DNA of 13,236 nt from an uncultured Clostridium sp. (GTDB lineage: Bacteria > Bacillota > Clostridia > Lachnospirales > Lachnospiraceae): NCBI GenBank assembly GCA_900555045.1, contig USJW01000131.1, forward strand, positions 1-13,236. Direction: 5' to 3'. Within the stretch, counting starts at the first letter, position 1, and every line of letters starts with the position of its first letter. The notes under the pieces are model-generated. The model saw only the letters and a list, made by a program, of their open reading frames with translations. It had not been told where the DNA came from and did no database searches. Positions 1 to 8,594 of this stretch are shown one piece after another. The position numbers were made by a program, and so were the translations under genes.

Positions 1-22
1 TGAATTCACCCGGGCCATTCCC

Positions 23-28
23 TATAAT
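23..28 (+). promoter_or_regulatory. possible -10 box of the sigma-54 regulator gene
   Basis: TATAAT lies 50 bases before the ATG at 79. Any -35 element would fall at the window edge, where only TGAATT is visible, so the promoter cannot be judged fully. If real, the regulator itself is transcribed by the housekeeping sigma factor. Confidence 0.4.
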
Positions 29-78
29 AACACCGTGGAGCCCGCGGCCCCATCAACTATTCCACAGAGGAACCTACT

Positions 79-2106
<2,028 letters not shown>

Positions 2107-2115
2107 CGCCAAAAT

Positions 2116-2143
2116 GCCGCTCCCCCCGCAAAGGAGGAGCGGC
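2116..2143. terminator. hairpin between convergent genes, possible terminator
   Basis: An 8-bp perfect stem (GCCGCTCC with GGAGCGGC), extendable by two more pairs past a mismatch, sits between the stop of the sigma-54 regulator gene and the stop of the metallophosphoesterase gene. Read on the - strand it is followed by ATTTT, which fits a modest intrinsic terminator for the - strand transcript. On the + strand no T-run follows. It may serve both directions weakly. Confidence 0.45.
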
Positions 2144-2181
2144 AAAGAATGGATCCAATATTGATTTGTGCGCCGCAGGAT

Positions 2182-3303
2182 TCACTTTTTCTCCACATCG
2201 ATCATCACATACTCACAGTGGTGGCTGGTCCGGATCGGGTAGCCCCAGCCGCCTATGCCGGAGGTGATAATCACCTGGAGGTGTCCCAGGCGCCGGCAGC
2301 CGTAGTTCATCTCCACGATGCCGGTCCCCTCGCTGATCAGGCCGGTGGGCCAGATCTGCCCCGCGTGGGTGTGGCCCGACAGCAGGAGGTCCGCGCCCTG
2401 GCGGTCCGCCTCCTCAAGCTCGCAGGGCTGATGGTCCAAAAGCAGCAGAAAATCCGCCCGGTCCACGCCGTCCATCAGCTCACCAATGGTCTCCCTGCTC
2501 CCGTTCTTCGGAAATGAGCGGTCATCCCGGCCGATCACCGTGAAATCCTCCGCCACCTGCGCCGTCTCGTCCGCCAGGATGTGGATTCCCGCCAAGCGGA
2601 TGGCCGCCTCAAGCTCCTCAGCCGTAAAATACCGGTTTTGGGAGTATCGGGTCTTGTCGTGGTTCCCGTGGACAAAATACACGCCCAGCGGGCTCTCAAT
2701 GGATCCCAAAACCGCCATGGTCTCCTCCATCTCCTCCCGCGTGGTGCTCTCGTCCACCATATCCCCGCACAGAACCACCAGATCCGGCGAGGCGGCCTGA
2801 ATCTCCTCCATGTACCCACGCAGCTTTTCTGCGTCCATGCTGGTCCCAGCGTGGAGGTCGGATAGCATAGCGATCCGGTAGCCCTCCCCGCGGATGTCCT
2901 TCTCCGTCTCAATCCGGTAATCCGTGCGCACCACCCGGTGCATGTTGAGATAGCCGTACCCCATCACGCACACGGTGCAAAGAACCGGGATCAGGCCGCA
3001 GCGGTACAGCGACTCCAAACGGGGGCGCAGGCGGCCGCAGCGCCGCAGCAGGAGATGGATGAGATCTACGCAGACCGCAAAGCCCATCAGGTGCATCACC
3101 ACAATCATCCGCACATTCCACACGCTGAGCGTCGAGGCGGCCGCAAGCACGCCTCCCGCAACCGCGATCAGCCGCCCGGCAATGCCGGACGGCTTTTTTC
3201 GTTTCCCGGACAGCCAGATCGCTACCCGGTGGATATAAAAGTAGAAATAGACGCCAAATGCCGCCACAATCGCGCACATCAGGGCCATCAAGGCGATTCT
3301 CAT
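2182..3303 (-). CDS. membrane-anchored metallophosphoesterase (YkuE/YaeI-like)
   Basis: The product is a 373-residue calcineurin-like phosphoesterase. Three or four hydrophobic segments occupy about residues 2-25, 42-87 and 103-120. The catalytic domain runs from about 142 to the end and shows the ordered metal-binding motifs: D149-L-H151, G180-D181, GNHD (213-216), a lone His in DHQP (about 291) and GHTH (310-313). The complete motif set predicts an active dinuclear metal hydrolase held at the membrane. The substrate is unknown; relatives act on phosphodiester or lipid-linked phosphate. The start ATG is preceded by AAGGGG at a rather long spacing. The aldo/keto reductase gene ends 52 bases upstream in the same direction with no promoter evident between, so the two are probably cotranscribed. 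Confidence 0.9.
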   Translation of the reverse strand: MRIALMALMCAIVAAFGVYFYFYIHRVAIWLSGKRKKPSGIAGRLIAVAGGVLAAASTLSVWNVRMIVVMHLMGFAVCVDLIHLLLRRCGRLRPRLESLYRCGLIPVLCTVCVMGYGYLNMHRVVRTDYRIETEKDIRGEGYRIAMLSDLHAGTSMDAEKLRGYMEEIQAASPDLVVLCGDMVDESTTREEMEETMAVLGSIESPLGVYFVHGNHDKTRYSQNRYFTAEELEAAIRLAGIHILADETAQVAEDFTVIGRDDRSFPKNGSRETIGELMDGVDRADFLLLLDHQPCELEEADRQGADLLLSGHTHAGQIWPTGLISEGTGIVEMNYGCRRLGHLQVIITSGIGGWGYPIRTSHHCEYVMIDVEKK

Positions 3304-3355
3304 CGTTTCACGTTCCCCTTCATTTCATCCTTTATCTTATCCCTGTATCCCAATT

Positions 3356-4525
3356 TCATACCTCACGCTCCGGCTGCCCGCCGCCCCCAAAGAGCGCCGC
3401 CGCCTCGCGCATGTTCTCCCGGACCGGGACGCCGAAGGGACAGCGCTTCTCACAGGCCCCGCAGGCCGTGCACTCATCCGCCCTGTGCGGAAGCACCGCG
3501 TAGTGCTCCCTGACCGTCTCCGGAATCTGCCCCTGGGCCCGGCACAGGTTCAAAAACTTGGTCACCATGGCCACGTCGATCCCCTTGGGGCAGGGCGCGC
3601 AGTGGCCGCAGTACATGCAGTGGCCCTCCCAGCGAATCTTCGGGAACTGGGCGAAGGCGATAGCGTAATCCTTCTCCGACTCCGGCGCGTCCGAGTATCC
3701 GGCGCCGTCAATCAGCTGCTCTGCCGTCCGCGCGCCGGACAGCACCGTGGCCACCGCCGGGCGGGTCAGGGCGTAGTGCAGGCACTGGTACGGGGTCAGG
3801 GCCTTCCCCGCGGGCGAGAGCTTCTCGTCCAGCAGGTCGCCGCCCCCGAACGCCTTCATCACCGTGATTCCTATTCCCAGACGATTGCATGTCTCATAGA
3901 GCTCCTGCCGCTCCGGGTCCATGTTGACGAGCGGCTTTTTGTAATTTTCCTCGCTCCAGAGCGCCTCGCAGTCCTCCCCCGCCGGCTGCAGGTCGTAGCA
4001 GGGGTTCACGCTGAACATCAGCACCTCGATGAGCCCGCTCTTTGCGGCCTCCAGGGCCACCCGCGGGTTGTGGCTGCTCATGCCGATGTGATGGATCCGC
4101 CCCTCCGCCTTCAGCTGGCGGGCGTACTCCGCCACGGGCCCGTTCAGGACGGTCTCCAAATCTTCCATGGAGTCCACATAGTGGATCATGCCCACGTCCA
4201 GAAACGGCACAGACAGCCGCTCCATCAGATCCTCAAATCCCGCCTTCACCTCCCGGATGTCTCTGGTCCGCTTGTACTGGCCGTTCTGCCAGATCGAACA
4301 GAGATGGCCCTGGATGATAAACCGGTCCCGCATGCCCTTAAGCGCGCGGCCTGCGCCGCTTCGTATCTCCGGGTCCGCGGTGTAAAAATCCAGGTAGTTG
4401 ACCCCCACCTTCGCGGCGGCCGCAAACATCTCAAGGATGTGCTCCTCGCCCCCCGCCAGGCCCTCGCAGCCCATTCCGATCTCGCTCACCATCAGCCCGG
4501 TGCTTCCCAATGTACGATAGTTCAT
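3356..4525 (-). CDS. aldo/keto reductase-family protein with two C-terminal 4Fe-4S motifs
   Basis: The product is a 389-residue cytoplasmic protein. The N-terminus (YRTLGSTGLMVSEIGMGCEG) and the TIM-barrel pattern to about residue 290 are those of aldo/keto reductases. The C-terminus adds a ferredoxin-like module with Cys303/306/309/312 (C-x2-C-x2-C-x2-CP) and Cys352/355/358/362 (C-x2-C-x2-C-x3-CP), enough for two 4Fe-4S clusters. Asp46 and His115 (in MIHYVD) match two members of the usual Asp-Tyr-Lys-His tetrad. The expected Tyr and Lys positions read as DFYTADPE and RFIIQGHL and do not clearly supply either residue. It may therefore be an electron-transfer variant rather than a normal NADPH carbonyl reductase. 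The ATG is preceded by AAGGAG at a somewhat long 12 bases. It has its own promoter and probably reads into the phosphoesterase gene. Confidence 0.88.
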   Translation of the reverse strand: MNYRTLGSTGLMVSEIGMGCEGLAGGEEHILEMFAAAAKVGVNYLDFYTADPEIRSGAGRALKGMRDRFIIQGHLCSIWQNGQYKRTRDIREVKAGFEDLMERLSVPFLDVGMIHYVDSMEDLETVLNGPVAEYARQLKAEGRIHHIGMSSHNPRVALEAAKSGLIEVLMFSVNPCYDLQPAGEDCEALWSEENYKKPLVNMDPERQELYETCNRLGIGITVMKAFGGGDLLDEKLSPAGKALTPYQCLHYALTRPAVATVLSGARTAEQLIDGAGYSDAPESEKDYAIAFAQFPKIRWEGHCMYCGHCAPCPKGIDVAMVTKFLNLCRAQGQIPETVREHYAVLPHRADECTACGACEKRCPFGVPVRENMREAAALFGGGGQPEREV

Positions 4526-4595
4526 CCCTCGGTATGTCTCCTTCCATTCCCCGCGCCGCCGGATATGACCCGGACACAGCGCAGATACTCCTTGT

Positions 4596-4624
4596 ATTAT
4601 AGCGCATAACTTGTCTGCTGTATA
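4596..4624 (-). promoter_or_regulatory. sigma-A-type promoter of the aldo/keto reductase gene
   Basis: On the - strand a TATACA -35 (4619-4624) and a perfect TATAAT -10 (4596-4601) are separated by 17 bases. This leaves a leader of roughly 65 bases before the ATG at 4525. No MerR-type 19-bp spacer or GAGT/ACTC palindrome is present here, unlike the promoter of the DUF362 gene. Confidence 0.65.
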
Positions 4625-4633
4625 TTGAATTTC

Positions 4634-4658
4634 GGCGGCAGGGAACGCCGCACCCGCC
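4634..4658 (-). terminator. weak GC-rich hairpin after the DUF362 gene
   Basis: Just after the DUF362 stop codon, the - strand can form GGCGG...CCGCC, or alternatively an inner GCGGC...GCCGC stem. Only GAAATTC follows rather than a T-run, so as an intrinsic terminator it is weak. Confidence 0.3.
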
Positions 4659-4659
4659 T

Positions 4660-5541
4660 TTAATTGTCTAAGTCCACCAGCTCATACTCCCGCATCCCCA
4701 GTCCCAGCGCCGCGGCCGCCTCCAGGGTGTGCATGCCGTTGCGGCTCTCCATGCGCTCGATCAGCGCCGCCTTGCCGCTGTCCGGAGAATTGTACACCGC
4801 GTCCACGCATGCCTGGTCCAGGGCCACCGGGTCTAAGGATGCGAAGATCCCGATGTCCGCCATCTCGGGGTCGTGGGGATGGGCGTCACAGTCGCAGTCC
4901 ACGGACAGCCGGTTTGCCACGTTGATGTATACAAGATTCTCCCTGCCCATGAAATCCATCACCGATTTGTCCGCATCCGCCATGGACTCCAAAAATGAGT
5001 CGTGGTCCGCCGTGAACACATCCTCGAAGGACAGGCTGGTGGCGGAGGTGTGAATCCACAGCTTCCCGCGGGCGGAGGCAACGCCGATGGACATGTTTTT
5101 TAACGCGCCGCCGAAGCCGCCCATGGCATGCCCCTTAAAGTGCGAGAGCATCAGCATGGAATCATAGTTTTTCAGCCGCTCCCCCACATAATTCTCGCGA
5201 AGGTGTGCGCCGCCCGCAACCGGCAGCGGCATATCCGCCTCCGCGTCCAGGATATCGCAGGGCGCGATGTCCATAAAGCCGTGCTCCTTCATGGTCTCCC
5301 AGTGGGCCTCGGTGGTGTTTCTCCTGCCCTCATAGGCCGTGTTGCACTCCACGATCGTGCCGTCCAGGCTCTGCACCAGATCCTTGATCAGCGCCGGATT
5401 TAAAAAGTTGTGCCCGCCCGGCTCGCCGGTGGAAATCTTCACCGCCACCTTCCCGGCAAGCTTCACGCCCAGCTCCCGGTAAACCCGCAGCAGCGCTTCC
5501 GGGGTGATCTCTCTTGTATAGTACACCTTTGACCGTTCCAT
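4660..5541 (-). CDS. DUF362 domain-containing protein
   Basis: The product is a 293-residue cytoplasmic protein of the DUF362 family. The characteristic core is visible: a KISTGEPGGHNFLNP segment (about 35-49), SHFKGHAMGGFGGALKNMS (133-151), a Cys-x-Cys cluster with acidic and His neighbours (CDCDAHPHD, 216-224) and DPVALDQA (237-244). Longer family members often end in a 4Fe-4S ferredoxin domain; this one does not. The reaction is uncharacterised for most of the family, so no function is assigned. The ATG is preceded by AAGGAGG at 9 bases. The gene has its own promoter with a MerR-type operator, which suggests induction by the nearby MerR regulator rather than simple readthrough from the HAD gene. 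Confidence 0.88.
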   Translation of the reverse strand: MERSKVYYTREITPEALLRVYRELGVKLAGKVAVKISTGEPGGHNFLNPALIKDLVQSLDGTIVECNTAYEGRRNTTEAHWETMKEHGFMDIAPCDILDAEADMPLPVAGGAHLRENYVGERLKNYDSMLMLSHFKGHAMGGFGGALKNMSIGVASARGKLWIHTSATSLSFEDVFTADHDSFLESMADADKSVMDFMGRENLVYINVANRLSVDCDCDAHPHDPEMADIGIFASLDPVALDQACVDAVYNSPDSGKAALIERMESRNGMHTLEAAAALGLGMREYELVDLDN

Positions 5542-5612
5542 ATTTGAATTCCTCCTTAATGTTTCGCTTGCAGAGAAGCGGCGCCGACGCCCCGCCTCCT
5601 GCGCTTTCAGAC

Positions 5613-5643
5613 ATCATACACCTTGGAGTGAACTCGAAGTCAA
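5613..5643 (-). promoter_or_regulatory. MerR-type promoter/operator of the DUF362 gene
   Basis: On the - strand TTGACT (5638-5643) and TATGAT (5613-5618) are separated by 19 bases, the over-long spacer typical of MerR-activated promoters. The spacer region holds the near-perfect palindrome CTTCGAGT-TC-ACTCCAAG, with one mismatch between arms. It closely matches the promoter in front of the merR gene at 7809-7839, sharing TTGAC, GAGT and CACTCCA in register. It begins immediately after the HAD stop codon. Confidence 0.8.
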
Positions 5644-6330
5644 TCATTTTTTTGCAGGGCCCCCCATCTCCCTCTCAATCCACCCCAAAGCCTCCTCAAG
5701 CGACCGCACCGCCTCAACTCCCTCCGGCGCCCCCTTCCCTCTCCGGTCCAGCAAAAGCGGCCGGATTCCGGCCGAGGCAGCTCCCGCCACGTCGGAGGTC
5801 ACGGAATCCCCGATGTGCACTACCTCCTTGGCCCTGCAGCCGCTGATCTCAAGGGCCTTCAGAAACAGCTCCCTGTGGGGCTTGTAGGCCCGGGCCATGT
5901 CCCCGCAGACAATCCCCGCGGGGCGAAGTCCCTTGTCCCGCAGGCCCTCCTCCACGTAGACCAGGCTGTTGTTGGTGATCACATAAATCGGCAGCGGGCA
6001 GCGCTGGAAAAATTCCTGCGCATCGGGAAATGCGGGGGAGTACATCCAAAACCGGTGCACCAGCCCGTGCAGCTCGTCCAGGTTGTCCCTCAGATGGATC
6101 TGCTCCGTGCAGGCCGCGAGGATCTCGTCCACAATCTCATCCTCCGTCCGGTAATTCTCCCCGGAATACCGCTCCTCAAACTCCTTCACCATGCCCCACC
6201 AGTACTCCATCATGGCCTTCGGGCCGCCGATCTCGCTGTTTTTGCAGCACCGCGCCACCATCTCCCGCACATCCGGGCCGTCCTCCTCCATCAAAGTCCC
6301 CGTATAATCCACAAACACCGCTTTCAGCAT
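5644..6330 (-). CDS. HAD-superfamily hydrolase-like protein
   Basis: The product is 228 residues starting at MLKAVFVDYTGT. HAD motifs are in order: motif I DYTGT (8-12), motif II ITNNS (118-122), motif III Lys150 in YKPHRELF, and motif IV GDSVTSD (174-180). The region between motifs I and II (about 20-100) is a helical cap as in the YjjG/PGP-like subgroup. In motif I the second Asp of DxD is Thr10 (Asp-Tyr-Thr), as in P-type ATPases, so ordinary phosphatase activity is uncertain. A 17-codon upstream extension is open, but the start at 6330 is preferred because AAGGAGG lies 6 bases before it. The EFR1 gene ends 16 bases upstream, indicating a two-gene operon. Confidence 0.87.
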   Translation of the reverse strand: MLKAVFVDYTGTLMEEDGPDVREMVARCCKNSEIGGPKAMMEYWWGMVKEFEERYSGENYRTEDEIVDEILAACTEQIHLRDNLDELHGLVHRFWMYSPAFPDAQEFFQRCPLPIYVITNNSLVYVEEGLRDKGLRPAGIVCGDMARAYKPHRELFLKALEISGCRAKEVVHIGDSVTSDVAGAASAGIRPLLLDRRGKGAPEGVEAVRSLEEALGWIEREMGGPAKK

Positions 6331-6336
6331 CTGAAT

Positions 6337-6343
6337 CCTCCTT
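6337..6343 (-). promoter_or_regulatory. ribosome binding site fixing the HAD gene start
   Basis: AAGGAGG on the - strand ends 6 bases before the ATG at 6330. It lies in the short gap after the EFR1 stop codon and decides this start over longer upstream possibilities. Confidence 0.75.
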
Positions 6344-6346
6344 CTC

Positions 6347-7189
6347 TCACAAAAACAGCTCATTCTTCTTCCGGCCCGCACATACCTTCTTCAACATCTG
6401 TTTCGCCCCAAAGAGCAGCACCGGATTCGCTTTTCTGGCTCCCTCCGGGCAGACCGCCACGCAGCGCATGCAGGAGATACAGATCTTTTTGTCCACCTTC
6501 GCCGGATTCTCCCGCGGAATCGCTCCCACCGGACAGCGCGCGGCGCACAGGCCGCAGCGGGTACATCCCTTCCCGCCCACCGGCTTAACCGGCACGCCCC
6601 CGTATTCCCGGAACGGCTTTTTGCCCGGCACGGCAAGCTCCTGTTTCCCATCAGCTCCTAAATCCCGCTCTTCCCCCGCAAGCTTCCCCTGAATTTTCCT
6701 GGCAAAGGCATGCAGCTCCTCCCGGTCCTTCTCATCCGGCCGCCCCGCCCCGTATTCCCGAGCGATGGAGTGCTCGGCCACCGCCGCCACGGCACAGATC
6801 GCCCGAAACCCAGCGGCCTCTGCGGTCTCCTTAAGCTCCAACAGCGTGTCGTCATACGCCCGGTTTCCGTACACCGCAGCGATCACAGCGGTCGCTCCTC
6901 CCCCGCTCATCCGGCCAATCCGCTGGATCGCCACCGCAGGGACACGCCCGCCGTAGGAGGGAACTCCGATCACGCACAGCTCCCCCTCCCGGAACCGAAA
7001 GCTTTCAAAATCCAGGCGCGCGTCCGACAGATCGACCTCGCGGGGCTTCGGATTCCCCCCGCTCTCCTCCCCATCTGCGGCTATTCCCCGGCTTTCCTGC
7101 CCTCCGGCAGATAAAATCCCTTCCGCCAAGCAATCCACCACCCGCTTTGTCCCGCCCGTCGGGCTAAAATATATCTCGCATATGTCCAT
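6347..7189 (-). CDS. EFR1-family flavodoxin-ferredoxin fusion protein
   Basis: The product is a 280-residue cytoplasmic electron carrier. The N-terminal half is flavodoxin-like, with the FMN-phosphate loop FSPTGGTKR (8-16), GVPSYGGRVP (75-84) and VYGNRAYDD (106-114). The C-terminus is a bacterial 2[4Fe-4S] ferredoxin with Cys209/212/215/219 followed by Pro and Cys237/240/243/247 followed by Pro. This arrangement (family name EFR1) suggests one protein moving electrons between FMN and iron-sulfur clusters; partners are unknown. A TTG start 12 codons upstream is possible, but the ATG at 7189 has AAAGGA at 9 bases and begins exactly at the conserved N-terminus. It leads the EFR1-HAD pair and has a good promoter. 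Confidence 0.9.
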   Translation of the reverse strand: MDICEIYFSPTGGTKRVVDCLAEGILSAGGQESRGIAADGEESGGNPKPREVDLSDARLDFESFRFREGELCVIGVPSYGGRVPAVAIQRIGRMSGGGATAVIAAVYGNRAYDDTLLELKETAEAAGFRAICAVAAVAEHSIAREYGAGRPDEKDREELHAFARKIQGKLAGEERDLGADGKQELAVPGKKPFREYGGVPVKPVGGKGCTRCGLCAARCPVGAIPRENPAKVDKKICISCMRCVAVCPEGARKANPVLLFGAKQMLKKVCAGRKKNELFL

Positions 7190-7198
7190 CCTGTCCCA

Positions 7199-7204
7199 TC
7201 CTTT
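7199..7204 (-). promoter_or_regulatory. ribosome binding site fixing the EFR1 gene start
   Basis: AAAGGA on the - strand lies 9 bases before the ATG at 7189 and inside the longer TTG-initiated reading frame, so it favours the shorter protein. Confidence 0.6.
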
Positions 7205-7237
7205 CGTCTCTCTTTCAACGTTCAATCTGTACGAACC

Positions 7238-7266
7238 ATTATAGCGTCAAATCCCGCCGGTTACAA
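7238..7266 (-). promoter_or_regulatory. sigma-A-type promoter of the EFR1-HAD operon
   Basis: TTGTAA (7261-7266) and a perfect TATAAT (7238-7243) on the - strand are separated by 17 bases. The spacing and absence of a GAGT/ACTC palindrome suggest constitutive or differently regulated expression compared with the two MerR-type promoters nearby. Confidence 0.75.
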
Positions 7267-7342
7267 CATCGACCCTTAAACTCGAGCTCATTGCCCCCAA
7301 CAATGGCTCACCGGCTGCGCCAGCGGTCCGTCGCCCCCCAAC

Positions 7343-7363
7343 AAAAAGAAGCGGCTGCCGCTC
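7343..7363 (-). terminator. intrinsic terminator of the merR gene
   Basis: On the - strand AGCGG-CAG-CCGCT forms a tight 5-6 bp stem, followed by TCTTTTTGTT. It lies about 20 bases after the merR stop codon and separates merR from the EFR1 promoter. Confidence 0.7.
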
Positions 7364-7384
7364 ATGGACATCCGCTCCCCGTTC

Positions 7385-7777
7385 TCACTTCCGCTCACAT
7401 GTGGGATTCATATGATTTTCCACCTTCATCAGCCCCCGCTCATACCGGTCGATCTTCTCGTTCAGCCGGTCTAAGGACTCCTGCATCTCCGCCATCCGCT
7501 TGAGCAACTGCTCCCTCTGCTCGACCAGGATCGCCTTGCGCGCCTCCTCCGTGGAGTCCCCCTGCCGGAACAGCTCCACATACTCCACCAGCGCCTCGAT
7601 CTGCACTCCCGCCTTCCGGAAACACTTCATCAGCACAATCCAGCGGCAGGAAGCCTCGTCGTAATCCCGGATTCCGCTCTTCAATCTGGGAACCGGCGGA
7701 ATCAGCCCGATGCGCTCGTAGTAGCGCAGCGTGTCCGCGGAAATATCATACTTCTCGCTCACTTCCTTGATCGTCAT
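7385..7777 (-). CDS. MerR-family regulator, AdhR/NmlR-like
   Basis: The product is a 130-residue DNA-binding activator. The winged helix-turn-helix is at residues 1-70, with DTLRYYERIGLI (15-26) and RDYDEASCRWI. A long coiled coil for dimerisation follows (about 75-115, ending ESLDRLNEKIDRYE). Cys52 (in LMKCFRKAG) falls at the position of the conserved sensing Cys of the B. subtilis AdhR and NmlR group, which respond to aldehydes and other thiol-reactive compounds; Cys44 and a Cys near the C-terminus are also present. The first ATG of the frame (7834) overlaps the promoter, so the start at 7777 is chosen; it has GGGAGG about 8 bases upstream. Its promoter has the 19-bp MerR-type spacer and palindrome, implying autoregulation. 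The same operator before the DUF362 gene suggests a second target. Confidence 0.9.
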   Translation of the reverse strand: MTIKEVSEKYDISADTLRYYERIGLIPPVPRLKSGIRDYDEASCRWIVLMKCFRKAGVQIEALVEYVELFRQGDSTEEARKAILVEQREQLLKRMAEMQESLDRLNEKIDRYERGLMKVENHMNPTCERK

Positions 7778-7808
7778 ATTCCATACCTCCCTCGCTCGTT
7801 CTGACTCC

Positions 7809-7839
7809 ATCTTACCAACTGGAGTGGACTCCATGTCAA
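7809..7839 (-). promoter_or_regulatory. MerR-type autoregulatory promoter/operator of merR
   Basis: On the - strand a perfect TTGACA (7834-7839) and TAAGAT (7809-7814) are separated by exactly 19 bases. The spacer holds the perfect palindrome TGGAGT-CC-ACTCCA. This geometry is the hallmark of promoters that MerR proteins untwist. It lies between the Crp/Fnr stop codon and the merR start. Confidence 0.85.
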
Positions 7840-7846
7840 GAAAAAT

Positions 7847-8518
7847 TTACAGGAGCCGCCTCAGCCCCTCCAAATCCACCTCGTGCATCTCCTTCTTACA
7901 GATCGCGAACAGCCCCTCCTTCTCCATCTGCTTTAGCTCCTGGTTGAGGGACGCGCGGCTGACGTGGAGCATGTTTGCCAGGACCGCCTGGGAGCAGGGC
8001 ATGTGTAACGTCTCGTCGGGCGTGATATTGTTCATCCCCACGATCCAGTAGGCCACCCGCTGCCGGATGGTCTGATAGCCCAGGCAGTGCAGGTAGAGCT
8101 GGTTTTTAAGCCCCCTCTGGGAGATGTAGAGGAGCAGCGCATACATCAGCTGCTGATCCTTGGCCAACATCTCCTCCATCACGTAGACCGGAACCCAGAC
8201 CACGGTGGACTTTTTCTCCGTGTACAGCGAGTAGGTGTACTCCCGTTTTCCCGAAAAATACAAAAACTCCGGAAAAATATCCTTCGGCTCAAAGTATGCA
8301 TGGCACATCTCCGCCCCGTCCATGGTCACGTCCACCGCCTTTAGGATCCCGTCCACCACGATCCCGAAGTGGTTGATCTTCGTCCCCTGAGGGTGGATGC
8401 ACTGGGCCCCTGCGTAGGTCTTTCGCGTAAAATAGGCCTGGTAGCGGGTGTCCCTCCTGCACAGATCCGCGAAGGGGATCCGGCAGGAATTTCCAGTGAT
8501 TGAGAAATTGTCATGCAT
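7847..8518 (-). CDS. Crp/Fnr-family transcriptional regulator
   Basis: The product is a 223-residue protein with a cyclic-nucleotide-binding-like beta-barrel (about 15-115), a long dimerisation helix (about 118-145) and a C-terminal helix-turn-helix (CSQAVLANMLHVSRASLNQELKQM, split here as 175-186 and 187-198) matching the Crp/Fnr recognition region. There is no Fnr-type N-terminal Cys cluster and no clear cAMP phosphate cassette, so the effector may be an organic ligand as in CprK-type members; this is inference. Seven Cys residues are scattered. The ATG is preceded by AGGAGGG at about 6 bases. It is the last gene of the NhaC-TrxR-sulfotransferase operon, 76 bases after the sulfotransferase gene, and is the natural candidate to bind the palindrome at 13173-13188. 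Confidence 0.88.
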   Translation of the reverse strand: MHDNFSITGNSCRIPFADLCRRDTRYQAYFTRKTYAGAQCIHPQGTKINHFGIVVDGILKAVDVTMDGAEMCHAYFEPKDIFPEFLYFSGKREYTYSLYTEKKSTVVWVPVYVMEEMLAKDQQLMYALLLYISQRGLKNQLYLHCLGYQTIRQRVAYWIVGMNNITPDETLHMPCSQAVLANMLHVSRASLNQELKQMEKEGLFAICKKEMHEVDLEGLRRLL

Positions 8519-8520
8519 GT

Positions 8521-8536
8521 CTTACCCTCCTGTAAG
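8521..8536 (-). promoter_or_regulatory. short palindrome holding the Crp/Fnr ribosome binding site
   Basis: On the - strand CTTAC-AGGAGG-GTAAG puts the whole Shine-Dalgarno sequence in a 6-base loop closed by a 5-bp stem. It could present or modulate the ribosome site. Alternatively the N6-spaced palindrome could be a protein-binding site. Both are speculative. Confidence 0.35.
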
Positions 8537-8538
8537 CG

Positions 8539-8575
8539 CCACAAAGAGGGGCTGCAATGCAGCTCCTCTCTGTGG
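8539..8575 (-). other. long hairpin between the sulfotransferase and Crp/Fnr genes
   Basis: Two 17-base arms beginning CCACA and ending TGTGG pair at nearly every position around a 3-base loop, with one G-T wobble and one mismatch. No T-run follows on the - strand, so it is not a standard terminator. It may protect the 3' end of the upstream message, mark a processing site, or lower expression of the regulator relative to the enzymes. Confidence 0.6.
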
Positions 8576-8594
8576 CTTCTGTTTCTATCGCTTC

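Noticed and set aside
4166..4178. CATGGAGTCCAC, resembling part of the merR operator
   Set aside because: It lies inside the aldo/keto reductase coding sequence (antisense of a VDSMED stretch), lacks the ACTCC right arm, and has no -35/-10 pair around it.
3485..4609. 374-codon + strand frame opposite the aldo/keto reductase gene
   Set aside because: The - strand frame encodes a clear enzyme with ferredoxin motifs. The + strand frame is rich in Arg, His, Leu and Val with no domain pattern.
5647..5653. Run of seven A on the - strand near the end of the HAD gene, as a phase-variable tract
   Set aside because: It encodes the last two Lys codons. A slip there would alter only the tail, and no other sign of phase variation is visible.
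7777..7834. Longer MerR protein starting at 7834
   Set aside because: That start codon lies within the promoter spacer, and the extra residues do not belong to the conserved MerR N-terminus.
7841..7875. Possible terminator at the end of the Crp/Fnr gene, with TTTTT after the stop codon on the - strand
   Set aside because: The only stem available is about 5 bp with a wobble, lies inside the coding end, and is separated from the T-run by several bases. Too weak to annotate.
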